NCBI GenBank assembly: GCA_022821685.1
Contig: JAJEDD010000010.1
Coordinates: forward strand, 1 to 43,326
Direction of reading: 5' to 3'
Origin: Acidimicrobiia bacterium
GTDB taxonomy: Bacteria; Actinomycetota; Acidimicrobiia; Acidimicrobiales; Aldehydirespiratoraceae
DNA: 43,326 bases
The translations under genes and the position numbers were made by a program. The first letter of the stretch is position 1. Each line of letters begins with the position of its first letter. Below the pieces are notes generated by a model that did not search any database, was not told the DNA's origin, and saw nothing but the letters and a program-made list of their open reading frames with translations. Shown here one piece after another: positions 15,599 through 24,120 of this stretch.

Positions 15599-15722
15599 GG
15601 AGGCTGAGCGGATAGGCGAGCGAATCCGGCCCATACAGGTGAGGCCGTGGGCTGTGTTGTTGGGGTTTTGGGCGGCCTGTGAGCGCAGCGAGCAAGAACG
15701 GGAATGAAACCGCCGCCCGCCG
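15599..15722 (+). repeat. Dispersed ~150-bp repeat, copy 5
   Basis: Forward copy: GGAGGCTGAGCGGATAGGCG, GCGAATCCGGCCCATACAGG, GAGGCCGTGGGCTGT, GGGCGGCCTGTGAGCGCAGC and GGGAATGAAACC. It retains the GTTGTTGGGGTTTTGGGCGG spacer missing from copy 1. It lies upstream of the SRPBCC gene and downstream of the glycosyltransferase. Confidence 0.9.
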
Positions 15723-15746
15723 ACGGGCATCACAGGCGAGCGTGGT

Positions 15747-16871
15747 TCAGCGCGCCATGTCTTGGAGCGCCCCTTGGAGTTGGCGGGCGAGGGCGTCGTA
15801 AGAGAAGTCGGCCTCGGCCCTCCGTCGCGCCGCGCCGCCCATCTCGATGCGGCGCACTGGATCGTCGAGCAGGGCGCCGATGGCCTCGGCTGAGCTCTGG
15901 GGTGTGGCCGGGTCGAGCACGAGCCCTGTCACCCCGTCGGCCACCGCCTCGTGGGCGCCGCCGCTGCGACCGGCCACCTGGGGCACGCCCGCTGCGGCCG
16001 CCTCCAGGAACACGATCCCGAAGCCTTCTTGCTCCAGGCCCCGCCAGCGGGTGCGGCACAGCATGGCGAACACGTCCGCGCATCCGTAGAGAGCGGCCAG
16101 GTCGTCGTCGCTGAGGCACCCGGCCAGCCGCACCGGGGCACCCGTCCTGGCCGCCAACCTGGCGAGGCGGCGCTGGTCGCGGCCTGTGCCGGCGATGACG
16201 ACTTGCAGGTCGTCGCGGTTGCGGGCCAGCAGGCCAGCCGACCGCACCAGCGTGTCCATCCCCTTGCGGGGCACGAGTCGCGACACGCTCACTACCAGGA
16301 GAGCCTCGCTCGCCAGTCCCAGCCGCCCGCGGGCCTCGACCCGTTCGATGGCAGTCAGCGGCTTGAAACGGTCGGCGTCCACGCCGGGCGGGATCACCCA
16401 AGTCGGCAGCGGGCGCCCGAGAGCCAGCTCGCACTCTCGCGCCGCGTAGCCTCCGGCTGCGATCACCCCCGCCGCGCCGCGGAGCACCCGTCGCAGCAGT
16501 TGCCGCGTGCCGGGGAGTCGGGCGGGAATGGCCGCCTCGGCGCCGTGGACAATCACCGCGTAGGGGAGGTTGAGGCGAGGCCCGATCAGTCCGGCGGGGA
16601 GGGCGGGGTCGAGCACCACCAGATCGACGGCGTGGCGCCGGGCCAGGCGACGCACCCTGGAGACGAGGTGCGGCCCCGGCAGCAGCCACGGCTCGCGGGA
16701 CCGGGTGACGGTGAACCGCTGGGCCGCGTCGAACTCGGCGGCGCCGCGGTAGGGGGTGGTGTGGACCACCACATCGTCGGGGGGCAGCCGCCGCCACAGC
16801 TCCCACAGGTAGTTCTGGATGCCTCCCACCTTGGGCGGGAAATCGTTGGTCACCAGCAGATGCCGGGTCAC
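15747..16871 (-). CDS. GT4 glycosyltransferase, PimB-like (phosphatidylinositol mannosyltransferase)
   Basis: 374 residues. It begins RHLLVTNDFPPKVGGIQNYL, the acceptor-side signature of mycobacterial PimB', with GGI for the phosphate loop. Later motifs include VIPPGVDADRFKP, SVSRLVPRKGMDTL, and the donor-binding EQEGFGIVFLEAAAAGVPQVAG (E of the EX7E motif). It should transfer mannose from GDP-mannose to a phosphatidylinositol mannoside at the inner membrane face; substrate specificity is inferred from similarity and the adjacent SRPBCC gene. GTG 16871 is chosen because it gives the conserved start and overlaps the queG stop (GTGA). Confidence 0.82.
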   Translation of the reverse strand: MTRHLLVTNDFPPKVGGIQNYLWELWRRLPPDDVVVHTTPYRGAAEFDAAQRFTVTRSREPWLLPGPHLVSRVRRLARRHAVDLVVLDPALPAGLIGPRLNLPYAVIVHGAEAAIPARLPGTRQLLRRVLRGAAGVIAAGGYAARECELALGRPLPTWVIPPGVDADRFKPLTAIERVEARGRLGLASEALLVVSVSRLVPRKGMDTLVRSAGLLARNRDDLQVVIAGTGRDQRRLARLAARTGAPVRLAGCLSDDDLAALYGCADVFAMLCRTRWRGLEQEGFGIVFLEAAAAGVPQVAGRSGGAHEAVADGVTGLVLDPATPQSSAEAIGALLDDPVRRIEMGGAARRRAEADFSYDALARQLQGALQDMAR

Positions 16872-18094
16872 GCCGCCACCTGGGTTCTGGGGGGCACGGG
16901 GCGCTCCAGTTCGGCCCGCACCATAGGGTCGTCTCGCTCCCTCAAGGCTTCGAGGCCGAGTCCGAGGCGGCGGGCGCACCACACTGCGTGGGCGGCGATG
17001 AGCGGGTCGGGGTCGCCCAGGGCCCGATCCACGGCGGCCCGCACCCTGGGGTCGGAGGGCTCGCCCACGTTGGCCAGCACCACCAGCGCGTTGCGGCGCA
17101 GGTAGCGAGGCTGGCGCCGCGGTATGTACCAGCGCCCGTAGGCCGACAGCAGCTCGTGGTCGGTGGCCTCGAGAAGGTCCAGCACCGGCACCCACGCCTG
17201 CCGGGCTTCGGGGGGTCCATTCGCTCGGCCTCTGGGCCCTGACGCACCGGGGCCACCAGTGACACTGGGACGGCGCAGAGCGTCTGCAATCTGGTGGGAG
17301 CCCGTATGGGCCGGATCCGCTCGCCTACCGGCTCGGCCCCTGAGTTGCACCCGGTTGGGCGGACACACCTCGGAGCAGTCGTCGCAGCCATAGATGCGGT
17401 CGCCCAGCGCGACCCGGTGGTCGGGGTCGAACACGCCGTCGGCCTGCACCAGCCAGGCCAGGCAGCGGCGGGCGTCCACCGTTCCGGGGGCGACGATGGC
17501 CCCGGTCGGACATCCGTCCAGACAGCGCCGGCAGGACCCGCAGCCGTCGGGCACCGGCCCCGGATCGGCCGACACGAGCGCCGCGTCGGTCACCACCGCT
17601 CCCAACACCACCAGGCTGCCCGCTCCGGGCACCAGCAGGTTGGAGTTCTTGCCCCACCAGCCGATGCCGGCCCGATGGGCGGCGGCCCGGTCGACGAGGC
17701 CGTTGTCGTCGGCCGAAACCACCGCTCGCCAGCCCTCGCTCCGCAGCGCCTCGGCAATGGCGTCGAGGGCGGTCCGCAGCGGGGTGTAGTAGTCGGCCCG
17801 GGCGTAGGCGGCCACCCGGGCGTAGGGGCTGTCATCGTCGGGCCGGTCGCAGGGTGCGGCGTCGAACTTGAGGGCTCCCACGACGAGAGAGGCTGCACCG
17901 GGCAGCATCCGGGCCGGATCGGTGGAGCGGGCCGGGTTGCGGTAGGTGAACTGCATCCCGGCGTGGAGCCCGGCCTGCTTGCGCTCGCGCAGGATGCGGG
18001 CAGTGTCGGTGAACGGCTCGGCCAGGCAGAACCCCACCGCGTGCAGACCGGCCCGTCGGCCAATGTCGGCCAAAACGGCCGGATCGAGGCTCAT
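16868..18094 (-). CDS. queG: Epoxyqueuosine reductase with inserted segment
   Basis: 408 residues from ATG 18094 (MSLDPAVLADIGRRAG). The cobalamin-binding catalytic part shows GWWGKNSNLLVPGAGS. Two 4Fe-4S clusters come from CGSCRRCLDGCPTGAI and YGCDDCSEVCPPN. The C-terminus has HEAT-like helices (ATDHELL, YLRRNALVVLANVGEP). It makes the last step of tRNA queuosine synthesis. Between VQLRGRAGRR and AWVPVLDLLEATD there are about 45 extra residues (Arg/Gly/Pro-rich) containing two fragments of the dispersed repeat; normal members pass directly from the second cluster to the helices. The frame is intact. Confidence 0.9.
   Translation of the reverse strand: MSLDPAVLADIGRRAGLHAVGFCLAEPFTDTARILRERKQAGLHAGMQFTYRNPARSTDPARMLPGAASLVVGALKFDAAPCDRPDDDSPYARVAAYARADYYTPLRTALDAIAEALRSEGWRAVVSADDNGLVDRAAAHRAGIGWWGKNSNLLVPGAGSLVVLGAVVTDAALVSADPGPVPDGCGSCRRCLDGCPTGAIVAPGTVDARRCLAWLVQADGVFDPDHRVALGDRIYGCDDCSEVCPPNRVQLRGRAGRRADPAHTGSHQIADALRRPSVTGGPGASGPRGRANGPPEARQAWVPVLDLLEATDHELLSAYGRWYIPRRQPRYLRRNALVVLANVGEPSDPRVRAAVDRALGDPDPLIAAHAVWCARRLGLGLEALRERDDPMVRAELERPVPPRTQVAA
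17215..17343 (-). repeat. Dispersed repeat fragments, copy 6, inside queG
   Basis: Two pieces of the repeat end: CCATTCGCTCGGCCTCTGGG (about 17217-17236) and CGTATGGGCCGGATCCGCTC followed by GCCTACCGGCTCGGCC (about 17305-17340). The sequence between them is not obviously repeat. Both lie in the extra segment of queG. Confidence 0.65.
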
Positions 18095-18118
18095 CTGGCC
18101 AAGAGCGTGCGCGGGTAG

Positions 18119-18262
18119 GTGCAAGCCCGTTGCGTCGCAGCGGGGTCACTCCCGCTCTTGTTCGCGGCGCGCCCCGCGCCGCCCGAAACACAGCATCCAG
18201 CCCACGGCCTCGCTGAAGGCCTCGCCGACGTGTACATGAGTCGCCGCCTAGCCGCTCGGCCT
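18119..18262 (-). repeat. Dispersed ~150-bp repeat, copy 7, overlapping the trpD 3' end
   Basis: Reverse copy: GCAAGCCCGTTGCGTCGCAG, CACTCCCGCTCTTGTTCGC, CAGCCCACGGCCTCGCTG and CCGCTCGGCCTCTGGG. The terminal CAGAGGCCGAGCGG on the minus strand encodes the last trpD residues (QRPSG) and leads into its TAG stop. Confidence 0.85.
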
Positions 18263-19288
18263 CTGGGTCACCTCGTCGAACTTCTGGGCGGCCCGCCCGT
18301 CGTCAATGGCGGCTCCGGCCGCTTCCACACCCTCGGCGAGGTCATCCGCGATGCCTGCGGCCACTAGCGCAGCGGCTGCGTTGAACACCACCACATCGCG
18401 CCGCGGACCGGACTCGCCCCCCAGGATGCCCGAAAGGATCCTGGCGTTGTCGACCGGGTCGCCGCCCCGCAGTTCGTCGGGGGTGGCAGCGGCCAGCCCA
18501 ACGTCGGAGGCGTCAACGCGGTATTCGGTCACCTTGCCCTCGTTCAGGTCGACCACCAGATTCGGGCCGGTGGTGGTGAACTCGTCAAAGCGGCCGTCGC
18601 CGTGCACCACCATTGAGCGAACCGAGCCGGTGGCCTGCAGCACCGCGGCCATGGTGGGGGCGAGCGATGCCTCCAGCACGCCGAGGACCTGGCGGCTGAC
18701 GTGGCCGGGGTGCGACAGCGGGCCCAGCAAGTTGAACACCGTGGATATGCCGACCTGGGTGCGCACCCCGGCGACGTGGCGCATGGCGGGGTGGAAGGTC
18801 TTGGCGAAGGCGAACCCCAGGCCGGTGGTGCGCACCGTCTCGGCCACCTGCTCGGGCGAGGCGCCGATGGGCACCCCGACTGCCTCCAGCAGGTCGAAAC
18901 TGCCGGAGGTGGACGAGGCCTTCACGCTGCCGTGTTTGCAGACCGTCGCCCCGGCGCCGGCGGCCACGAAGCAGGCCATCGTCGAGATGTTGAGCGCATG
19001 GGCCTTGCGGCCCGAGGTTCCGCCCGTGCCCACGATGTCGATGGCGTGGGCAGGAATGTCCAGAGGGGTGGCCGCGTCGCGCATGGCGTTGACCAGGCCG
19101 AGCAGTTCCCCCACCGCGGGTCCCTTGAGCCGCAGGGCGACGATGAAGGCGGCCACCTGCGCATCGGTCGCCTCGCCGGCCAGGACCGACCCGAGAGCGG
19201 CCCGGGCCTCGCCGGGTCCGATGTCTCGGCCCGCCGCCAGCGTTGCCAGCACGCCGGGCCATCCGCCGTAGTCGTCGAGCCCAGTCAT
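18248..19288 (-). CDS. trpD: Anthranilate phosphoribosyltransferase
   Basis: 346 residues from ATG 19288. Motifs: DIVGTGGTSGRKAHALNIST (PRPP and substrate loop), KHGSVKASSTSGSFDLLEAV, FAKTFHPAMRHVAGVR, NLLGPLSHPG, and VVHGDGRFDE with the metal-binding DE of the family. It joins anthranilate to PRPP in tryptophan synthesis. The N-terminal four-helix bundle matches (ARAALGSVLAGEATDAQVAAF). It stands alone, without other trp genes beside it. Its last five residues come from repeat copy 7, so the natural C-terminus has been replaced or extended slightly. Confidence 0.93.
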   Translation of the reverse strand: MTGLDDYGGWPGVLATLAAGRDIGPGEARAALGSVLAGEATDAQVAAFIVALRLKGPAVGELLGLVNAMRDAATPLDIPAHAIDIVGTGGTSGRKAHALNISTMACFVAAGAGATVCKHGSVKASSTSGSFDLLEAVGVPIGASPEQVAETVRTTGLGFAFAKTFHPAMRHVAGVRTQVGISTVFNLLGPLSHPGHVSRQVLGVLEASLAPTMAAVLQATGSVRSMVVHGDGRFDEFTTTGPNLVVDLNEGKVTEYRVDASDVGLAAATPDELRGGDPVDNARILSGILGGESGPRRDVVVFNAAAALVAAGIADDLAEGVEAAGAAIDDGRAAQKFDEVTQRPSG

Positions 19289-19354
19289 GATGCTTTTGCC
19301 ATGGTTCCCTCCGAAGCCGGAGTCCGCGCTGCCGCGTCGAGGCCTCAGGCTAAC

Positions 19355-19360
19355 TAGCCT
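19355..19360 (+). promoter_or_regulatory. -10-like hexamer TAGCCT for rnpB
   Basis: TAGCCT ends 7 nt before the first base of the P1 helix (19368), the distance expected between a -10 element and the transcription start. This stable-RNA example supports reading the same hexamer upstream of several protein genes as a -10. Confidence 0.6.
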
Positions 19361-19366
19361 GGCAGC

Positions 19367-19722
<356 letters not shown>

Positions 19723-19790
19723 CCCCGCCTCTATGCCGCACCCGACCATGGTCAGCAGCGCCGGATAGGCCCTGTGTCGCACCCCTGCCA

Positions 19791-19841
19791 TAGCTTGTCG
19801 CTTCAATGACTGATCGCCGCGAAGCACCGAACTGCGAGGGA
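19791..19841 (+). promoter_or_regulatory. Promoter-like hexamer and ribosome binding site of the McrB-like gene
   Basis: TAGCTT at 19791-19796 fits the local -10 pattern and would give a leader of about 44 nt. GAGGGA at 19836-19841 lies 5 nt before ATG 19847 and fixes that start. Unlike most plus-strand starts here this gene appears leadered. Confidence 0.45.
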
Positions 19842-19846
19842 CACAC

Positions 19847-22576
19847 ATGGCGAAGCTGACGCGAATCCTGCGGAGCACCGACCCCGTGTCGGAGACCGAG
19901 GCCAACACGATCTTCGAGTTGCTGATCCCAATTGTCGAGAGGTCGCCCCGTGCCGACGACGCGGTTGACACGGCAGCGGGCGTAATCCGTCGTTGCCAAC
20001 TCAGCGAAGATCGGCCGCTCGCGCATGTGCTCGACTGGTGGTTCGTCACCACCACCGGCAGGCCCTCCGCCAACGGCGGCACGCACTTGCTTCCAGAGTC
20101 GCTCGACGAGCATGTCAGGACCCCGATGGCGGCCGTGGCCCAACTCTCGATCACAGTGCCAGCCGCGGAATGGCTGGACAAGCAGCGCCAACTCGATTCA
20201 AGGCTCAAGCGACTCGATGACGACCTGTCACTCGACAGATATGGCGCGGTGAAGCTGCCCGGCGAGAGAGTGGCCTGGAGATGGTTCGTCGAACAGTGGC
20301 GGTCCGCTACCGACGCGATGCGCGAAGGGCGCAGGACACAAATCGCCGAGATGGACTGGAAGCGTCTCGACGCAGAACTTCGCTCAAGCGGCGTCGAAGC
20401 AGGCAGCAGGCGGTTCCGAGAGATGCAAAAGCGATGCGGCAAGGCGGACGAGCGGCTGCGTGGCATTGTTCAGCTCCAACACGATGTCGAGCCATGGACG
20501 AAGCGGCGCGTCCCTGCGCTGATCAGCGAGGTCCCCAACAGCGTCAAGCACGCCGTCGGCCCTTTGGTCGAAGCGCTGCTGCGACCAATTCTCAGCGTCT
20601 CAGCTGCTCCCGAAGTGGATGATGATGCCGTCGCAGCCGCCCTTGAGGCAGCGGCCAGAGGCGGTGACAGGCGAGGTCGCTACCGGCTGGCCCGTGTGGT
20701 GGATGCCTGGTGTGAGGAGACTGGCAAACGGATTCCGGCACTCGAAGGGGAGCTTCATCGACACCGCTTGCTGGTCGAGGCCCTTGATCTCCTCGGGGCC
20801 AAGCCTGAAGTGTCTGAGGATGACATCGACGAGGTCAGACTCGGCGTACTCGACGATGATGTGGATACCGCCGAGACTGCGCTGGCGAGACTGCGCGAGG
20901 CAGTCGAGCGCACCGAGCGCTCCGAGCAGGCACGCGCCCAGTTTGAGGGACTGCGCCGCAAGCTTGACGAGTCTGTCCTCGTCAGCGACTCTGCATGGAA
21001 GGAGCGACTGGATGGCATCCGGGCTCGGATGGGGACAAGCGACCCCAGCGAACTTAGAGCCGAGATAGGGGCAGCCCAAAGGAGCTTGAACGAGGCGCTT
21101 GACAAGATGGTCGAAGACCAGCAGGAAGACCTTCGCGAGTTGACCGTGCCGCTCAAGATTCTCGGGGCTCCAGATTCCCAGGTGCGCGACTTCGAGCGCA
21201 GGATCAACGCGTTGGAACAGCGCCGCGGCCGGGGTGCGAGCGGACTCAAGTCCGAACTCGAGAAAGCGCTGTCAGAACTCCGTTCTCAACGCCGCAGCGA
21301 CCTTCTGGACACCCTTGCGGAGATCGACCGAGTCCTGACCACTGAGCGGGAAGACTTCAGTGACGACGACCTGGGCCTCTTCTTGAACCGCCGCTCTGAG
21401 ATCGAGGCTCTGCCGCAGACCGACGGCACCGGCGACCGCGATCTTGCCGAAGCGCGCGAAGTCGCCGACGACTTGCTGCGCGAAGTTGAGGACCAACGGA
21501 TCCACCGGTGGCGAGCCGAAGACGGCGAGGACGCGCTGTTGGGGCACATTCTGGAGTCGTGCCGGGGTGCCCTAGATTTCGACCCCCTGGATGTGAAGCG
21601 GCTCTATGTGTCGCTCAAGACCAGACCGTTCGCCATTCTGGCTGGCCTCACCGGATCAGGCAAGAGTTCGTTGACGCGAACGTTTGCTGCTGCCCTCGGC
21701 GCGACCACCGCAAACCAGCGCTTTCGGCGCGTGGCCGTGCGCCCCGACTGGATCGATCAGAGCGAGGTCCTCGGGTACGTGAGCCCGGTTTCTGACCACT
21801 TCGTTCCTGGTTGGCTGTCGGAGGCCGTGCGCGACTGCGAGCGCGACTCCGGCAGGCTGCACTTCATTCTGCTCGACGAGATGAACCTCGCCCCTGTCGA
21901 GCAGTACCTCGCGGAGTGGCTGTCGGCGCTCGAGGAGGCTCGCTCGGGCAGCGAGGATGTGCGCCTGCGGCTGTACTCGCCCGACCTGGAACCGAAGAAC
22001 CGAGACGACTGGTCGCCGGAGATGGCCCTGCCAGACAATCTCGTGATCGTAGGGACGGTCAATGTGGACGAGACCACTCGTCCACTTTCCGAGCGGGTGC
22101 TCGACCGAGCCAACGTGCTGCTCCTCAACGTCGATATCTCCAACAGCCACCACGAGTCCACCGGCTCACCGCCCCCGCCGTGGCATGTCGGCATGGAGGA
22201 ATGGACGGATATCTGTACCACCGAGCCGAGTGACGTTCACCATCAGTTCTTGGTCGAGGTCGCCCACATTCTGCGCGAGTCCAATATCGGGGTGGGCCTG
22301 CGGGCCCATTTGGAGTTGGAACGCTTTGTCGCCAACGCCGAGCAGATACTCGATCCAGAGACGGCGCTCGACTGGGGGATCGCGCAACGCATCATCCCCA
22401 AGATTCGAGGCTTCAAGGGTCACCTCAGCGGCACGCTTAGCGAACTGCTGGAGGAATTCGAGGCCGTTGGGGCTGAACAGTCGGCTTCGATAGTCCGTCG
22501 TTGGCTCGATGAGCGGGTGTCCGACGACGAGTTCCTAGACGGTACCGATCCACGGCTCGCTCTAGCGCGCATCTGA
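19847..22576 (+). CDS. McrB-like AAA+ NTPase with long helical/coiled-coil N-terminus
   Basis: 909 residues. Residues 1-590 are predicted almost all helical and charged, with coiled-coil-like heptads at about 320-550 (AETALARLREAVERTERSEQ, SGLKSELEKALSELRSQRR); no modified-base reader domain is recognisable. The AAA+ motor follows: Walker A GLTGSGKSS (600-608), Walker B FILLDEMNLAPVEQYLAEWL with D677 E678, and GTVNVDETTRPLSERVLDRA with N739, the McrB-family sensor region. McrB-type motors drive an McrC-type nuclease, encoded 2 nt downstream. Third positions are visibly less GC-rich than in neighbours, suggesting transfer. Likely a type IV restriction-like defence system; target unknown. Confidence 0.8.
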   Translation: MAKLTRILRSTDPVSETEANTIFELLIPIVERSPRADDAVDTAAGVIRRCQLSEDRPLAHVLDWWFVTTTGRPSANGGTHLLPESLDEHVRTPMAAVAQLSITVPAAEWLDKQRQLDSRLKRLDDDLSLDRYGAVKLPGERVAWRWFVEQWRSATDAMREGRRTQIAEMDWKRLDAELRSSGVEAGSRRFREMQKRCGKADERLRGIVQLQHDVEPWTKRRVPALISEVPNSVKHAVGPLVEALLRPILSVSAAPEVDDDAVAAALEAAARGGDRRGRYRLARVVDAWCEETGKRIPALEGELHRHRLLVEALDLLGAKPEVSEDDIDEVRLGVLDDDVDTAETALARLREAVERTERSEQARAQFEGLRRKLDESVLVSDSAWKERLDGIRARMGTSDPSELRAEIGAAQRSLNEALDKMVEDQQEDLRELTVPLKILGAPDSQVRDFERRINALEQRRGRGASGLKSELEKALSELRSQRRSDLLDTLAEIDRVLTTEREDFSDDDLGLFLNRRSEIEALPQTDGTGDRDLAEAREVADDLLREVEDQRIHRWRAEDGEDALLGHILESCRGALDFDPLDVKRLYVSLKTRPFAILAGLTGSGKSSLTRTFAAALGATTANQRFRRVAVRPDWIDQSEVLGYVSPVSDHFVPGWLSEAVRDCERDSGRLHFILLDEMNLAPVEQYLAEWLSALEEARSGSEDVRLRLYSPDLEPKNRDDWSPEMALPDNLVIVGTVNVDETTRPLSERVLDRANVLLLNVDISNSHHESTGSPPPPWHVGMEEWTDICTTEPSDVHHQFLVEVAHILRESNIGVGLRAHLELERFVANAEQILDPETALDWGIAQRIIPKIRGFKGHLSGTLSELLEEFEAVGAEQSASIVRRWLDERVSDDEFLDGTDPRLALARI

Positions 22577-22578
22577 CG

Positions 22579-23970
22579 ATGTCAAGAGTTGAGGTCAAGG
22601 TTGGGCGGGCTTGGCAGCCACTGGCGTCCGGTAGCGGCTCGCCACAGGTTCCTGAGTCTGGCTCGCTTCAGCTCCGGGGTTTCGACAGCGGCGAGACAGT
22701 CATGCTGGGCCCGCTGCCGTACTGCGCTGACGCAGACGGCTGCCTGAACCTACGGCTGAGCTCCGAAGACAGGGTCCGCGGGCATCTCGGACTCATCGAG
22801 GTGCGGCGCGGATCGGGCGCGGCGATAGGCGAGATCGACGTCGTGCCCGACAAGATGAGCGCGTCGGCCTACGAGTTGCTGCGGGTCGATCTGGAACGGA
22901 CCTGGGCGGGACTGCTCTTCGATCCCAACGGGGTAGGCAAACTTCGCGGTGCGCTGCCGTCTCCGATCGAGCTGTGGCGGGCGCTTGAGCAGCCACTGCG
23001 CGACGTCGCCGCTGAGCCAAGATCGGTGATAGCCAGTCGTGAGGGCGCGCGAAGGCTGGAATCAGTGCGCCGACCCTGCGAGCTGACCGCCGGTGTGGTT
23101 CGAGCCTCCCGGCTAGACCGGGCCGGTCGTAGCCGCGTCCTGGCCCGTGACGTCACCATCCCCGAGAATGCGCTCGTCACCGAGACTCTGAGGCGCTTGG
23201 TCTTCTATGCGCGCCGCAGGACCGACGGACTCGAGGTCGCCAACCGTGCCAGCCGACTGCTGCGCTCGGAGCCATTCGCGTCGTGCGCCGCACCCAACCG
23301 GGGCATGGAGGCTTCCCGGCTACGGACGTTGCATGACCCGCGTTACCGCAGGGTTGACCAGGTGCGGCGAGTTCTGGAGCGGCCCGAGGCTCACGCCACC
23401 GAGGGTCCTGGCGAGATCCGGCTCGGCGTGAAGGCGATGCCTAGGCTGTACGAGTACTGGGTCTTCTTGCAGGTGCTGGAGGCTTGCCGCGAACGCTACG
23501 GCCCGCCCCTCGAACCTGGATTCGCGGTTCTGGGCACGCGTAGCCGGTCGGGCACTGTCCGGTTGGGGATCCCCTCGGGAGCGGAGGTTGAGTTCCCCGG
23601 CGGGGTCTTTGCCTCCTTCGAGCCGCTGATCACTTCAAGCGGTCAGGGATGGCAGGGTCTCGAGAACGTCCCTCACCCGGACCGACACCTAGCACAAGAC
23701 CTGATTACTCCTGACGTGGTGGTCCTGCGCCGCGAACCTGAGCCAGTTCTGGTGGTGTTCGACGCGAAGTATGTCGGACGGCGCTGGGTCGATTACGAGG
23801 CAGCAAAGATCCATTCCCGCTACTCGCGCGTCCGGCTTCAGGGCGTCCCGGTGGTGCGAAACGTGCTGGCCGCCCATCCGCATCGGGGCAAGGACTCCCA
23901 GTGGGCCGGCTACGGATCAGTAACGATGATCCCTGGCGAAACTACCGATCTGAGCGCCGTTCTCCCGTAG
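22579..23970 (+). CDS. McrC-like protein with DUF2357-type N-terminus and PD-(D/E)XK nuclease domain
   Basis: 463 residues. The N-terminal half is mixed beta/helix (VEVKVGRAWQPLA, SLQLRGFDSGETVML) and looks like the DUF2357 region that contacts the McrB-like motor. The C-terminal nuclease domain shows LYEYWVFLQVLEACRERYG, then TPDVVVLRREPEPVLVVFDAKYVG, with D379, D395 and K397 forming the PD...DAK active site, followed by DYEAAKIHSRYSRVRL typical of the family. ATG 22579 lies 2 nt after the motor stop, so the pair is an operon. It should cut nucleic acid when the motor is engaged. Confidence 0.8.
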   Translation: MSRVEVKVGRAWQPLASGSGSPQVPESGSLQLRGFDSGETVMLGPLPYCADADGCLNLRLSSEDRVRGHLGLIEVRRGSGAAIGEIDVVPDKMSASAYELLRVDLERTWAGLLFDPNGVGKLRGALPSPIELWRALEQPLRDVAAEPRSVIASREGARRLESVRRPCELTAGVVRASRLDRAGRSRVLARDVTIPENALVTETLRRLVFYARRRTDGLEVANRASRLLRSEPFASCAAPNRGMEASRLRTLHDPRYRRVDQVRRVLERPEAHATEGPGEIRLGVKAMPRLYEYWVFLQVLEACRERYGPPLEPGFAVLGTRSRSGTVRLGIPSGAEVEFPGGVFASFEPLITSSGQGWQGLENVPHPDRHLAQDLITPDVVVLRREPEPVLVVFDAKYVGRRWVDYEAAKIHSRYSRVRLQGVPVVRNVLAAHPHRGKDSQWAGYGSVTMIPGETTDLSAVLP

Positions 23971-24120
23971 CACTCTGATCCTCTCGACGAACACAAGCCC
24001 TAGCAGCCCGACCCTGGTTCCGACTCGGCCGATACGGCTCACGTCCCAAGCCGCTATGCGATCGCAGGGCATGAGTGTCTTGTGGGCCCAGGGTTGGGAG
24101 GGGCTGCTGGGTGCTCGGGG

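Noticed and set aside
15951..17105. Long plus-strand open frames opposite the glycosyltransferase and queG
   Set aside because: Antisense shadow of well-supported genes; composition is Gly/His/Arg-rich and no domain is seen.
22579..23970. Nuclease gene as a Cas4- or RecB-like protein
   Set aside because: The motor gene 2 nt upstream and the N-terminal region fit McrC/DUF2357; no cysteine cluster for Cas4.
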